In this document: piece by piece, positions 1 through 8,554 of the stretch | Layout of the letters: each line of letters starts with the position of its first letter | How positions within the stretch are numbered: the stretch's first letter is position 1 | Source: Roseicella frigidaeris | GTDB lineage: Bacteria; Pseudomonadota; Alphaproteobacteria; Acetobacterales; Acetobacteraceae | NCBI RefSeq assembly: GCF_003258945.1 | Contig: NZ_QLIX01000002.1 | Location: forward strand, 62,843 to 126,842 | Reading direction: 5' to 3' | DNA length: 64,000 bases | Program-made: the position numbers and the translations under genes | Notes under the pieces: model-generated | The model's input: only the letters and a program-made list of their open reading frames with translations | Told to the model about the DNA's origin: nothing | Databases searched by the model: none

Positions 1-429
1 GGTCTTGCCGGTGCCGGTCTGGGCGCAGCCGAGCACGTCGCGGCCCATCAGCACGACCGGGATGGCCTGCTCCTGGATCGGCGTCGGGGTCACGTAGCCG
101 GCCTCGGCCACCGCCCGCAGGATCGGCTCGGACAGGCCGAGATCGGTGAAGGTGACGCGCGGCGCGGCGGGCTCCTCGCCCTCCGCCTCGCCATCATCCT
201 CCTCCTCATCGGTGGCCGCGACGGCTTCGTCGTCCTCCGCCTCGGCCCTCATGGGCTCCGCCGGGGCGTCTTCGGCCACGGCATCCGGCGCGGCCGGTTC
301 GGCCGCCGCGGGGGGCGCCTCGGCGGACGGGGCAGGCCCAGCCTCGGCCGGGGCGCCCTCGGCCGGGTCGGCCATGTGGTGCGGGAGGTCGGCTGCCGCC
401 TCGGCGGGCCGGTCAGGGGTATCGGTCAA
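1..429 (-). CDS. DEAD-box RNA helicase, RhlE type (N-terminal part only)
   Basis: An ATP-dependent RNA helicase whose C-terminal part lies beyond the left edge. The visible part has an acidic, Ala/Pro/Glu-rich extension of about 85 residues, then [10 protein letters not shown], the Q motif ([11 protein letters not shown]) and the Walker A motif AQTGTGKT at the very edge. The Q motif plus AQTGTGKT is the DEAD-box signature; RhlE is the best subgroup guess. I chose the TTG start at 429 because AAGGA lies about 9-10 nt upstream; an ATG at 375 has no clear ribosome-binding site and would shorten the extension by 18 residues. It is transcribed away from the hydrolase at 664, leaving a 234-bp divergent gap. 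Confidence 0.85.
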   Translation of the reverse strand, partial: MTDTPDRPAEAAADLPHHMADPAEGAPAEAGPAPSAEAPPAAAEPAAPDAVAEDAPAEPMRAEAEDDEAVAATDEEEDDGEAEGEEPAAPRVTFTDLGLSEPILRAVAEAGYVTPTPIQEQAIPVVLMGRDVLGCAQTGTGKT

Positions 430-663
430 GTGCGATCGGTTCCTTCGCCGGGACGGCGACGGCAAGGCGGCCTTTCCGCCAGCACAGAGGCTGCAGCGCA
501 AGGCCGAAAACCGACGCCCGGCGTGCCGAATTGCAGGGCCGCCGTTCCAGGTCCGGCCGCCATATGCGCTCTCGGGGGCGGGAAATCAAGCGTTGCAGGC
601 GATTGCCGCTGCGGCGGTTGCGGGCGATTGTCGCCCCGGCCGGCCGGCAGTATGCGAGGGGCC

Positions 664-1362
664 ATGCCCGAGGCCGTTCCGCTGCTGCTCCTGCCCGGCC
701 TGCTCTGCGATGCCAGGCTCTGGCGAGACCAGGTCGCCGGCCTCGCCGGCCTGGCCGCCTGCAGCATCGCCGACACGCTCCAGGATGACAGCCTGGGCGC
801 CATGGCGGCCCGGGCGCTGGCCGCCGCGCCGCCGCGCTTCGCGCTCGCCGGCCTCTCCATGGGCGGCTACCTCGCCTTCGAGATCCTGCGCCAGGCGCCC
901 GGGCGGGTCAGCCGGCTGGCGCTGCTCGACACCTCCGCCCGGCCCGACGATGCGCAGCAGGCGCGCCGCCGCCGCGGCCTGATGGCGCTCACCCGCTCCG
1001 GCCAGTTCCGCGGCGTGACGCCGCGGCTGCTGCCGCAGCTCGTGCATCCGGATCGGCTGGCCGGCCCGGTCGGGCAGGAGGTCATGGCCATGGCCGAGCG
1101 GGTCGGCCGGGACGCCTTCCTGCGGCAGCAGGCGGCCATCCTCGGCCGGCCGGACAGCCGCCCGGACCTGCCCGGCATCCGGGTGCCGACGCTGGTGGCG
1201 GTGGGGGAGGCGGATCTGCTGACGCCGCCGGCCCTGGCCGAGGAGATCGCCGCCGGGATCGCCGGCGCCCGGCTGCACCGCATCCCCGGCTGCGGCCACC
1301 TGCCGCCGCTGGAGGAGCCCGGCCTGGTGACGGCGCTGCTGCGGGACTGGCTGTTGGCCTGA
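664..1362 (+). CDS. alpha/beta hydrolase
   Basis: A cytoplasmic alpha/beta-fold hydrolase of 232 residues, normal for single-domain members. LLLLPGLLCD near the start is the oxyanion strand, GLSMGG holds the nucleophile Ser65, the acid lies in VGEADLLTPP and the catalytic His in IPGCGHLPPLEE near the end. The substrate cannot be told from sequence. ATG 664 follows GAGGGG closely; an in-frame ATG at 652 is an alternative. It stands alone, followed by a hairpin at 1408. The stop codon lies in the first of three copies of a 10-bp repeat. Confidence 0.85.
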   Translation: MPEAVPLLLLPGLLCDARLWRDQVAGLAGLAACSIADTLQDDSLGAMAARALAAAPPRFALAGLSMGGYLAFEILRQAPGRVSRLALLDTSARPDDAQQARRRRGLMALTRSGQFRGVTPRLLPQLVHPDRLAGPVGQEVMAMAERVGRDAFLRQQAAILGRPDSRPDLPGIRVPTLVAVGEADLLTPPALAEEIAAGIAGARLHRIPGCGHLPPLEEPGLVTALLRDWLLA

Positions 1363-1392
1363 TCTCCCTGGCCTGATCCCTTTGGCCTGATC
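1355..1392 (+). repeat. three copies of TGGCCTGATC at 14-bp spacing
   Basis: TGGCCTGATC occurs at 1355, 1369 and 1383, exactly 14 bp apart. The first copy contains the TGA stop codon of the hydrolase gene. Confidence 0.8.
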
Positions 1393-1407
1393 CCCTCAAC
1401 CCGACGG

Positions 1408-1431
1408 CCGCTCCGGCCAAGGCCGGGGCGG
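1408..1431 (+). terminator. hairpin between the hydrolase and the ABC receptor
   Basis: CCGCTCCGGCC and GGCCGGGGCGG pair over 11 bp with one T-G wobble and an AA loop. No T tract follows, so it is at best a GC-rich, Rho-assisted type of terminator. Confidence 0.45.
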
Positions 1432-1496
1432 TGGCCCCTGGGGTTTCGGTCCGCCCGCCTCCTGGGGCATCGTCCTGCCCCGGAGGAACCAACATC

Positions 1497-2714
1497 ATGT
1501 CCAGGATCGAACGACGCGCCCTGCTCGCGGGCGCCACGGCGCTGCCCCTCGCCAGGCCCGGCCTGCTGCGGGCACAGGCCCGGGGGCCGGTGCAGATCGG
1601 GCTGTTGAGCGACATGAGCGGCCCCTTCCGCGATGTCGGCGGGCCGGGCAACCGGGTGGCGGCGGAGCTGGCGGTGCAGGATTTCGGCGGCAGCCTTCTC
1701 GGCCGGCCGATCACCGTCCGCCAGGCGGATGGGCAGAACCGCGCCGATGTCTCGGCGGCGCTGGCGCGGGAATGGATCGACAGCCTCGGCGTCGATGTCC
1801 TGGCCGATGGCGCCGCCAGCAGCTCCGGCCTCGCCATCCAGGAGGTCTGCCGCGAGAAGAAGCGGATCTACATTATCACCGGCCCCGCCACCTCTGACAT
1901 GACCGGGGCGAAGTGCTCGCCCTATGGCATGCATTTCGGCTTCGACACCTATGCGCTGGCCCATGGCACCGGCACGGCGCTGACCCGCTCGGGCGGCGAC
2001 AGCTGGTACTTCATCACCTCCGACTATGCCTTCGGCCATGCGCTGGAACGCGACACCATGGCCGCCGTCCGCGCCGCCGGCGGCAAGGTGCTCGGCGCGG
2101 TGCGGGCGCCGCTGAACAACGCCGATTTCTCCAGCTTCCTGATCCAGGCCCGCGCCTCGGGGGCCAAGGTGGTGGGCTTCGCGCTCGCCGGGATCGACCT
2201 GCAGAACTGCATCAAGCAGGCGGCGGAGTTCGGCCTGACGCGCGGCGGCGCGCGCATCGCCACGCTGCTGGTGCAGGTCACGGACATCGTCGCGCTCGGC
2301 CAGAAGACCTGCGAGGGCATGGTGCTGACCGACAGCTTCTACTGGGACCTGAACGACGCGACCCGGGCCTGGGCGAAGCGCTACATGGCGCGGATGACGA
2401 CCCCGCCCGGGCTGCAGCACGCGGCGATGTACACCGGCGTGACGCACTGGCTGAAGGCGGCGCGCGAGGTCGGCGGCACCGATGCCGACGCCGTCGCCGC
2501 GGCGATGAAGGCGATGCCGGTCAACGACATGTACAATGCGGATGTGCGCATCCGCGAGGATGGCCGGACGCTGCACCGCATGTATCTCTGGCAGATCAAG
2601 CCGGAGGCGGAGGCGCGCCATCCCTACGACTACTGCAAGCTCATCACCTCGATCGCGCCGGAGGAGGCCTGGCGGCCGCTGCGCGAGGGGGGCTGCCCGC
2701 TGATTCGCGGCTAA
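1497..2714 (+). CDS. ABC transporter substrate-binding protein, Leu/Ile/Val type
   Basis: A periplasmic receptor of 405 residues in the family that serves branched-chain amino acid and related ABC importers (Peripla_BP_6 fold). The N-terminus MSRIERRALLAGATALPLA has two arginines before a hydrophobic stretch and ends near LLRAQA, so export is likely, possibly by Tat. The mature part opens with VQIGLLSDMSGPFRDVGG, typical of the family, followed by the two-lobe core. ATG 1497 follows GGAGGAACC. No permease or ATPase gene is adjacent, so it is an orphan receptor; amide or urea ligands are as likely as amino acids. Confidence 0.88.
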   Translation: MSRIERRALLAGATALPLARPGLLRAQARGPVQIGLLSDMSGPFRDVGGPGNRVAAELAVQDFGGSLLGRPITVRQADGQNRADVSAALAREWIDSLGVDVLADGAASSSGLAIQEVCREKKRIYIITGPATSDMTGAKCSPYGMHFGFDTYALAHGTGTALTRSGGDSWYFITSDYAFGHALERDTMAAVRAAGGKVLGAVRAPLNNADFSSFLIQARASGAKVVGFALAGIDLQNCIKQAAEFGLTRGGARIATLLVQVTDIVALGQKTCEGMVLTDSFYWDLNDATRAWAKRYMARMTTPPGLQHAAMYTGVTHWLKAAREVGGTDADAVAAAMKAMPVNDMYNADVRIREDGRTLHRMYLWQIKPEAEARHPYDYCKLITSIAPEEAWRPLREGGCPLIRG

Positions 2715-2743
2715 GGCGTGCCCCATGCGATCCAACGCCGCGC

Positions 2744-2757
2744 CGGACCATGGTCCG
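2744..2757. promoter_or_regulatory. 14-bp perfect palindrome
   Basis: CGGACCATGGTCCG is a perfect palindrome in the 157-bp gap after the receptor gene. A second hairpin, GGTCCC-TC-GGGACC, follows at 2830. They could be an operator or part of a terminator; nothing shows which. Confidence 0.3.
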
Positions 2758-2871
2758 TGAACCGGCGTGAGCGGATCGTGGCCTAAACCGGCGGGAGCCA
2801 GCCGACGGCTCGCGCGTTAAGACCGGCCCGGTCCCTCGGGACCGCCTGCAGCCAGAAGGAGGCATGATCGG

Positions 2872-3063
2872 ATGGATGGCAGGGACCTTCGACGGCGCAT
2901 GGGCTGGATGCGGGCCGAGGCCGCGGCCCGCCGCCAGGCGGCGCCGCTGCGGCAACGCCAGCCGCAGCTCGCGCCGGTGACCGCCGAGGATTGCGTCAGG
3001 CTCGGCCGCGAGCCGGAGCGGCGGCTGGAGCCGCTGCGCCGGGGCACCGAGGCGCGGCGCTGA
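2872..3063 (+). CDS. small charged protein of unknown function
   Basis: An unrecognised ORF of 63 residues, very rich in Arg, Glu and Ala, with no membrane segment and no cysteine pair. The case for a real gene is the near-perfect ribosome-binding site AAGGAGG at 2856-2862, 9 nt before ATG 2872. It sits alone between the ABC receptor and the convergent aldehyde dehydrogenase. A highly charged sequence in GC-rich DNA can also arise by chance. Confidence 0.5.
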   Translation: MDGRDLRRRMGWMRAEAAARRQAAPLRQRQPQLAPVTAEDCVRLGREPERRLEPLRRGTEARR

Positions 3064-3117
3064 GAGCCGCTCCGCCGCATCCGCCCCATGCTGCGGACGC
3101 GGCGGGCACCCGCCTTT

Positions 3118-3143
3118 GGGCTGAGGCCGCCTGGCCTCAGCCC
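3118..3143. terminator. perfect hairpin overlapping the aldehyde dehydrogenase stop codon
   Basis: GGGCTGAGGCC and GGCCTCAGCCC form a perfect 11-bp stem with a 4-nt loop. The right arm contains the TGA stop of the minus-strand aldehyde dehydrogenase. The position between converging genes fits a bidirectional terminator, though no T tract is present on either strand. Confidence 0.6.
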
Positions 3144-4648
3144 ATGTTCACCATGATGGTTTTCTTGTGCGTGAAATGCTCGAGCATCGCCTCGAGCGAG
3201 GCCTCCTTGCCGAGGCCGCTGCTCTTCACCCCGCCATAGGACAGGTTGGCCTGGACAACGAGGTTCTGGTTGATCTGCACCAACCCGGCCTCCAGCCGGT
3301 GCGCCAGGTCCAGCCCGACCTTCAGGTTGTTGGTCCAGAGGCTGGCGGCGAGGCCGTATTCGCTGTCATTCGCCTCCTCCAGCACCGCCTCGGCCTCGTC
3401 GAAGGGCGCGATGACGGTGACCGGGCCGAAGATCTCCTCGCGCACCAGCCGGCTGTCCCGCGGCAGGCCGGTGAAGATCACGGGCTGGATGAACAGCCCC
3501 TTCCGCAGCCCCTGGTCCTTCGGCATGGCGCTGCAGACATGCGCGACGGCGCCCGGCGTGTTGCGGCCCTCCTCGATGAAGGCGCGGACCTTCTCGAGCT
3601 GGCCCTCGGAGACGATGGTGCCGATATCGGTCTTCTCGTCCAGCGGGTCGCCCATCACCATCGCATCCACCGCGGCCTTCATCGCCGCGACGAAGCGGTC
3701 GAAGATCGGCCGCTCGACATAGATGCGCGAGGCGGCGGTGCAGCTCTGCCCCTGGCGGGTGAAGCGCATGGAGGTGAGGGCGCCGCTCACCGTCTTCTCG
3801 AAGTCGCAATCCTGGAAGACGATCATCGGCGACTTGCCGCCGAGCTCGAGCGTCACCGGCACCAGCTTCTCGGCCGCCGCCCGGGCCACGATCTTCCCCG
3901 TCTCGACCGAGCCGGTGAAGGTGACCTTGCGCACCTTCGGGTGCTCGACCAGCGGCGCGCCGCAGTCCCGCCCGAAGCCGGAGAGCATGTTGAAGCAGCC
4001 CGGCGGCAGCACGCGGTTCATCAGCTCGCAGATGCGCAGCACGGCGAGCGGCGCCTCCTCGGCGCTCTTGACCACCACGGTGTTGCCGGCCACCAGCGCC
4101 GGCGCCACCTTCAGCGCCATCAGCAGCATCGGCACGTTCCAGGGGATGATGGCGCCGACCACGCCGAGCGGCTCGCGCACCGTCACGCTGAGGACGTTCG
4201 GCGCGAAGGGCACGCTCTCGCCCTTCAGCTCGGAGCCGAGGCCGCCGAAGAACTCCAGGATGTCGGCGACGGTGCCGGCCTCGACCCGGCTCTCGGTGCG
4301 CAGCGCCTTGCCGGTCTCGAGGGCGATGAGCCGCGCCAGCTCCTCCTGGTGCTCGCGCAGCAGCGCGGCGCATTGGTGAACCAGCGCGCCGCGCTTGCGG
4401 GCGGGCATCTTGGCCCAGGCCTTCTGCGCCCGCGCCGCGCTCTGCACCGCGGCGTCGACATCCTCGGCATCGCCCTCGGCGGCGTGCGCCACCGCCTCGC
4501 CGGTCGCCGGGTTCACCACCGCGAAGCTGCGGCCGTTGCGGCCGGGCACGTAGCCGCCATCGATGAAGTGGAAGCCCGACAGCGCCCTAGCCAGGGCGAA
4601 GGGGTCGAGGCTGGGCGCGGCGGGGGTCGGGTGCGGGCGATCGAGCAT
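3137..4648 (-). CDS. NAD(P)+-dependent aldehyde dehydrogenase
   Basis: It oxidises an aldehyde to a carboxylic acid in the cytoplasm. At 503 residues it has normal family length and all key sites: PWN at 170 (Asn171), Lys194 in VVVKSAEEAP, the general base Glu268 in LELGGK and the nucleophile Cys303 in GQSCTAA. The substrate is not evident; betaine-type and aromatic aldehyde dehydrogenases are the nearest patterns. ATG 4648 follows GGAGG 8 nt upstream. It lies 88 bp downstream of the GntR regulator on the same strand, so it may be co-transcribed and belong to the malonate locus, for example acting on a malonate-related semialdehyde. That link is inference. Confidence 0.92.
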   Translation of the reverse strand: MLDRPHPTPAAPSLDPFALARALSGFHFIDGGYVPGRNGRSFAVVNPATGEAVAHAAEGDAEDVDAAVQSAARAQKAWAKMPARKRGALVHQCAALLREHQEELARLIALETGKALRTESRVEAGTVADILEFFGGLGSELKGESVPFAPNVLSVTVREPLGVVGAIIPWNVPMLLMALKVAPALVAGNTVVVKSAEEAPLAVLRICELMNRVLPPGCFNMLSGFGRDCGAPLVEHPKVRKVTFTGSVETGKIVARAAAEKLVPVTLELGGKSPMIVFQDCDFEKTVSGALTSMRFTRQGQSCTAASRIYVERPIFDRFVAAMKAAVDAMVMGDPLDEKTDIGTIVSEGQLEKVRAFIEEGRNTPGAVAHVCSAMPKDQGLRKGLFIQPVIFTGLPRDSRLVREEIFGPVTVIAPFDEAEAVLEEANDSEYGLAASLWTNNLKVGLDLAHRLEAGLVQINQNLVVQANLSYGGVKSSGLGKEASLEAMLEHFTHKKTIMVNMG

Positions 4649-4736
4649 GGGCGTGGCCTCCGAAATCGGCGGGACCATGACGCCGGGGCCCAAGCAGGGC
4701 AAGGCGGCCGGGCAAGGCGGCCGGCGCCGCGCCGCC

Positions 4737-5423
4737 TCAGCCCGGCATGCGCAGCGTGCTCGCCAGGCTCGCGCCGGCGGTCAGCATATGCGCCCGCATC
4801 TCCTGCCCGGCCGCCTCGCCATCGCCGCGCAGCACCGCCCGCAGCACGGCGCCATGCTCGGCGAAGGAGCGGCGGAGCCGGTCCTCGCCATGGAATTGCG
4901 CCCGGCGGAAGGGGGCGAGGCGCAGCCGCAGCGCCTGCACATGCTCGACGAGGAAGCGGTTGTGCGTGCAGCGATAGAGGGCGGAATGGAATTCCCGGTT
5001 CAGCGCGTCATAGGCCGGCACCTCCCCGGCGGCAGCGGCGGCGGCCGAGCGCTCGTGCAGCGATTGCAGGGCGAAGCGCTCCGGCGCGGTCATGCGGTGG
5101 GTGGCGAGGCGGGCGCACATCGCCTCGGTCTCGGCCATCACCTCGAACATCTCGCCGAGCCGCTCCAGCGTCAGGGCCGCGACGCGCACCCCCCGCCGCG
5201 GCTCGATCTCGACCAGCCCGGCCGCCGCCAGCTCGCGCAGGGCCTCGCGCACCGGGGTGCGGGAGGCGCCGAAGCGCAGGGCGGCCTGCTGCTCGTCGAT
5301 CTCGGCCCCGGGCGGCAGGCGGCCGGCGATGATCTCCTCGGCCAGCGCGGTGCGGATCCCCTCGCTCAGCGTGGCCGGCGCCGGGGCGGCGCCCGGCGCG
5401 GGGTCGGGGTGGTGGCGCGTCAT
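4737..5423 (-). CDS. GntR-family regulator (FCD domain), likely malonate regulator
   Basis: A DNA-binding repressor or activator of 228 residues. The N-terminal winged helix-turn-helix reads LSEGIRTALAEEI, then FGASRTPVREALRELAAAG and GLVEIEPRRGVRV; the C-terminal all-helical FCD domain has the metal-site pattern NREFHSALYRC. It is divergent from the malonyl-CoA decarboxylase gene across a 147-bp gap, the arrangement of matR with matABC in Rhizobium. Control of both flanking units from that gap is expected. The effector is probably malonate or malonyl-CoA, inferred from context. Confidence 0.88.
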   Translation of the reverse strand: MTRHHPDPAPGAAPAPATLSEGIRTALAEEIIAGRLPPGAEIDEQQAALRFGASRTPVREALRELAAAGLVEIEPRRGVRVAALTLERLGEMFEVMAETEAMCARLATHRMTAPERFALQSLHERSAAAAAAGEVPAYDALNREFHSALYRCTHNRFLVEHVQALRLRLAPFRRAQFHGEDRLRRSFAEHGAVLRAVLRGDGEAAGQEMRAHMLTAGASLASTLRMPG

Positions 5424-5570
5424 GGCTGCGGCGTTTCCCTCCGCGGCCGGCCGGCGCCACGGGAATTGTTGATATGCATTAGGGGCGATGCACGGGCCTT
5501 GTGCATACTGAAATCCTATGAAACAAAGTTTCTGAATACCAGCACCGGGGCGCTGCCCCAGGGAGACCCC
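5424..5570. promoter_or_regulatory. divergent control region between the GntR gene and matA
   Basis: A 147-bp gap whose middle is unusually A/T-rich for this genome. It holds three sites centred on TGCA: TGATATGCATTA (about 5470-5481), CGATGCACGG (5486-5495) and TTGTGCATACTGA (5499-5511). The outer two are near-palindromic and recall the TTGTATACAA-type site bound by MatR. They are candidate operators for the adjacent regulator. I could not assign clear -35 and -10 boxes. Confidence 0.5.
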
Positions 5571-7049
5571 ATGCCGGACACCGCGACGCAGGTCTCGCCC
5601 CCCACCGGCCTCTCCGGCACGCGGGGCTGGCTGGAGCGGCTCTGGTCGAGCATCGCCGATCGCGGCAGGGCCTATGCCGACGTGCCCTCGGCCGGCCTGC
5701 CGCCGCTGGAGCGCGCCCAGCGCCTGGCCCGCGCCATCCTTTCGGAGCGCGGCGAGGCCTCCGGCGCCGCCGTCGCGCGGGAGTTGCACGACAGCCTCAA
5801 CGCCCTGGCCGGCGAGGACCGCCTGGCCTTCTTCCGCTTCCTCGCCGAGGGCTTCGCGCCGGAGCCGGCGAAGCTGCGCAAGGCGGCCGAGGCCTGGCTG
5901 GCCGAGCCGGGCACCGAGACGGCGGCGCGCCTCGCCGATGCCGCCGAGCCGCCGCGGCAGGAGTTGCTGCGGCGCATGAACCTCGCCCCGGGCGGCACCG
6001 CGGCGCTGGTGAAGCTGCGCGAGGAGCTCACCGCCCTTCTGCGCGGCGAGCCGGTGCTGAAGGTGCTGGACAGCGACCTCCGCCACCTCTTCGCCTCCTG
6101 GTTCAACCGGGGCTTCCTCGAGCTGCGCCGGATCGACTGGCAGACCCCGGCGGCGGTGCTGGAGAAGCTGATCCGCTACGAGGCGGTGCACGAGATCCAG
6201 GGCTGGGACGACCTGCGGCGGCGGCTGGAAGGGGACCGGCGCTGCTTCGCCTTCTTCCACCCCGCCCTGCCGGGCGAGCCGCTGATCTTCGTCGAGGTGG
6301 CGCTGGTCGCCGGCATGGCCGAGGCGGTGCAGCCGCTGCTGGCGCGCGACCAGCGGCCCGCCAGCCCGAAATCGGCGGATACCGCCATCTTCTACTCCAT
6401 CTCCAACTGCCAGGAGGGGCTGCGCGGCATCTCCTTCGGCAATTTCCTCATCAAGCAGGTGGTCGAGGAGCTGAAGGGCGAGCTGCCGCAGCTCAGCCGC
6501 TTCGCCACCCTCTCGCCGGTGCCCGGCTTCCGCCGCTGGCTCGACCGCCAGCTCGCCAGCCCGCCGGAGGGCGGGATCTTCAACGCCGAGGAGGCGGCGG
6601 CGCTCGGCGGCGAGGACCCGGTGCAGGGCTTCAAGGCCATGACCGAGGGCGAGTGGTGGCTGGATGCGGCGCGCGCTGAGGCGTTGCGGCGGCCGCTGCT
6701 GCGGCTGGCCGCCGGCTACCTCACCCGGCCGAACAGCGGCGGCGCGGCCATCGACCCGGTCGCGCGCTTCCATCTCGGCAACGGCGCCCGGCTGGAGCGC
6801 GTCAACTGGCTCGGCAACACCAGCGCCCGCGGCATGCGCGAGAGCTATGGCGTGATGGTGAACTACCTCTACGATCCGGAGGCGATCGAGGCGAACCACG
6901 AGGCCTTCGTGCATTCCGGCCAGGTGGTGCGCTCGGCCGGCGTCGACGGGCTGCTGCAACTGCCGCGCACCGCCCCCCAGGGTGGGTCGCGCTACGGTCT
7001 GTCGCGGCTGCTGGGCGGCGAGGAGAAGGCGGGCGGCAAGCCGGGCTGA
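5571..7049 (+). CDS. matA: malonyl-CoA decarboxylase
   Basis: It converts malonyl-CoA to acetyl-CoA and CO2. The 492 residues match the family length of about 450-500, with an N-terminal helical part and a C-terminal acetyltransferase-like catalytic part. The signature segments are LRGISFGNFLIKQVVEELK, the serine in RFATLSPVPGFRRWL near residue 313, and RFHLGNGARLERVNWLGN with the catalytic His near 400, then SYGVMVNYLYDP. ATG 5571 follows GGGAGACCCC. matC follows 51 bp downstream. With the MatC carrier and the GntR gene this forms a mat-type malonate locus. Confidence 0.93.
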   Translation: MPDTATQVSPPTGLSGTRGWLERLWSSIADRGRAYADVPSAGLPPLERAQRLARAILSERGEASGAAVARELHDSLNALAGEDRLAFFRFLAEGFAPEPAKLRKAAEAWLAEPGTETAARLADAAEPPRQELLRRMNLAPGGTAALVKLREELTALLRGEPVLKVLDSDLRHLFASWFNRGFLELRRIDWQTPAAVLEKLIRYEAVHEIQGWDDLRRRLEGDRRCFAFFHPALPGEPLIFVEVALVAGMAEAVQPLLARDQRPASPKSADTAIFYSISNCQEGLRGISFGNFLIKQVVEELKGELPQLSRFATLSPVPGFRRWLDRQLASPPEGGIFNAEEAAALGGEDPVQGFKAMTEGEWWLDAARAEALRRPLLRLAAGYLTRPNSGGAAIDPVARFHLGNGARLERVNWLGNTSARGMRESYGVMVNYLYDPEAIEANHEAFVHSGQVVRSAGVDGLLQLPRTAPQGGSRYGLSRLLGGEEKAGGKPG

Positions 7050-7100
7050 TCCGGCCCCACCCGATGGGTTGAGACGTTCGGGGAAGGAAACGCGTCAACA

Positions 7101-8426
7101 ATGTCGCCGCAGACGGCCTCCATCCTGGGGCTGGTCGTGATGTTCGTCGTCGCGACCGCCCTGCCCATCAACATGGGCGCGCTGGCCCTCGCCATGGCCT
7201 TCCTGGTCGGGACGCTCTTCGTCGGGATGTCCTCGGCGGCGATCATCGGCGGCTTCCCCGGCGACCTCTTCGTCACCCTGGTCGGCATCACCTACCTCTT
7301 CGCCATCGCGCAGAAGAACGGCACCATCGACTGGCTGGTGCACCAGGCGGTCCGCGCCGTGCGCGGGCGGATCGCCGCCATCCCCTGGATCATGTTCGCG
7401 GTCGCCGCGGCGCTGACCGCGGTCGGCGCCGTCTCCCCCGCCGCCTGCGCCATCCTGGCGCCCATCGCCCTGCAATTCGCCAAGGCCTACGGCATCAGCC
7501 CGCTGCTGATGGGGCTGCTGGTGATCCATGGCGCCCAGGGCGGCGGCTTCTCGCCGATCAGCATCTATGGCGGCATCACCAACCAGATCGTCGCCCGCTC
7601 CGGCCTGCCGGTCTCCGAGACCTCGCTCTTCCTGGCCAGCCTCGGCTACAACCTGCTCTGCGCCGTCGGCGTCTTCCTCGCCTTCGGCGGCCGGCAATTG
7701 CTGCACCGGCGCGCCGCGGCCGACGGCGTGACCGGCGACGAGCACGGGCCCGCCGGAATCCCGATGTCCGGCCATGGCACCTCGGCCGATGCCAGCCTCG
7801 CGCTGCCGGCGCATCCGGCGGCGGCGCGGCTCGACCCGCAGCAGCTGGCGACGCTGGCCGGGCTGGCGGCGCTCGCGGTCGGCGCGCTGGTCTTCAACCT
7901 CAATGTCGGCCTGGTGGCGGTGACCGTCGCGGTCATCCTCACCCTGCTGGCGCCGGCCGAGCAGAAGGGGGCGGTGGACAAGATCGGCTGGTCCACCATC
8001 CTGCTGGTCGGCGGCGTCGTCACCTATGTCGGCGTGCTGCAGAAATCGGGCGCCATCGACAGCGTCGGGCAGGGGGTGTCGGGGATGGGGGCGCCGCTGC
8101 TGGCCGCCCTGCTGCTCTGCTACATCGGCGGCGTGGTCTCGGCCTTCGCCTCCTCGGTCGGCGTGCTCGGCGCCATCATCCCGCTGGCGGTGCCCTTCCT
8201 GCAGCACGGCGAGATCGGCACGGCGGGCATGATCGCGGCGCTGGCGGTCTCCTCGACCGTGGTCGATGTCTCGCCCTTCTCGACCAACGGCGCCCTGGTG
8301 GTCGCCAATGCCCAGCCCGAGGAGCGCGACAGCGTCTACCGCCGCTTCCTGATCTACAGCATCCTGGTGGTGCTGGCGGGGCCGCTGCTCGCCTGGCTGA
8401 TCTTCATCGTGCCGGGGTGGATGTAG
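7101..8426 (+). CDS. matC: malonate/dicarboxylate carrier MatC
   Basis: An inner-membrane carrier of 441 residues with about a dozen hydrophobic segments. The N-terminal half fits the MatC N-terminal family: PINMGALALA, GGFPGDLFVTLVGITYLFAIAQ, NGTIDWLVHQAVRAVRGRI and IHGAQGGGFSPISIYGGITN. These closely resemble Rhizobium MatC as I recall it. A polar loop at about 200-245 links to the second half of an SLC13/ArsB-like fold. GGAAGGAAA precedes ATG 7101. Import of malonate for matA is the natural role. Confidence 0.88.
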   Translation: MSPQTASILGLVVMFVVATALPINMGALALAMAFLVGTLFVGMSSAAIIGGFPGDLFVTLVGITYLFAIAQKNGTIDWLVHQAVRAVRGRIAAIPWIMFAVAAALTAVGAVSPAACAILAPIALQFAKAYGISPLLMGLLVIHGAQGGGFSPISIYGGITNQIVARSGLPVSETSLFLASLGYNLLCAVGVFLAFGGRQLLHRRAAADGVTGDEHGPAGIPMSGHGTSADASLALPAHPAAARLDPQQLATLAGLAALAVGALVFNLNVGLVAVTVAVILTLLAPAEQKGAVDKIGWSTILLVGGVVTYVGVLQKSGAIDSVGQGVSGMGAPLLAALLLCYIGGVVSAFASSVGVLGAIIPLAVPFLQHGEIGTAGMIAALAVSSTVVDVSPFSTNGALVVANAQPEERDSVYRRFLIYSILVVLAGPLLAWLIFIVPGWM

Positions 8427-8505
8427 CCCGCCGGGCGGCCCCCTCCGCCCGACAGCCCCTGGACCATTGTTCGATCGCGTGATCCACGCGTCTCGGCGGC
8501 CCCGC

Positions 8506-8525
8506 TTCGGGCGATGACGCCCGAA
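8506..8525 (+). terminator. hairpin between matC and the CoA-transferase gene
   Basis: TTCGGGCG and CGCCCGAA form a perfect 8-bp stem with an ATGA loop, 30 bp before the CoA-transferase start. It could attenuate read-through or stabilise the matA-matC 3' end. Confidence 0.4.
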
Positions 8526-8554
8526 AGACGATTGCGACCCGGAGAGGAATGACC

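Noticed and set aside
867-2735. Long minus-strand frame across the hydrolase and receptor genes
   Set aside because: It is a shadow of two clear plus-strand genes and has no domain or ribosome-binding site.
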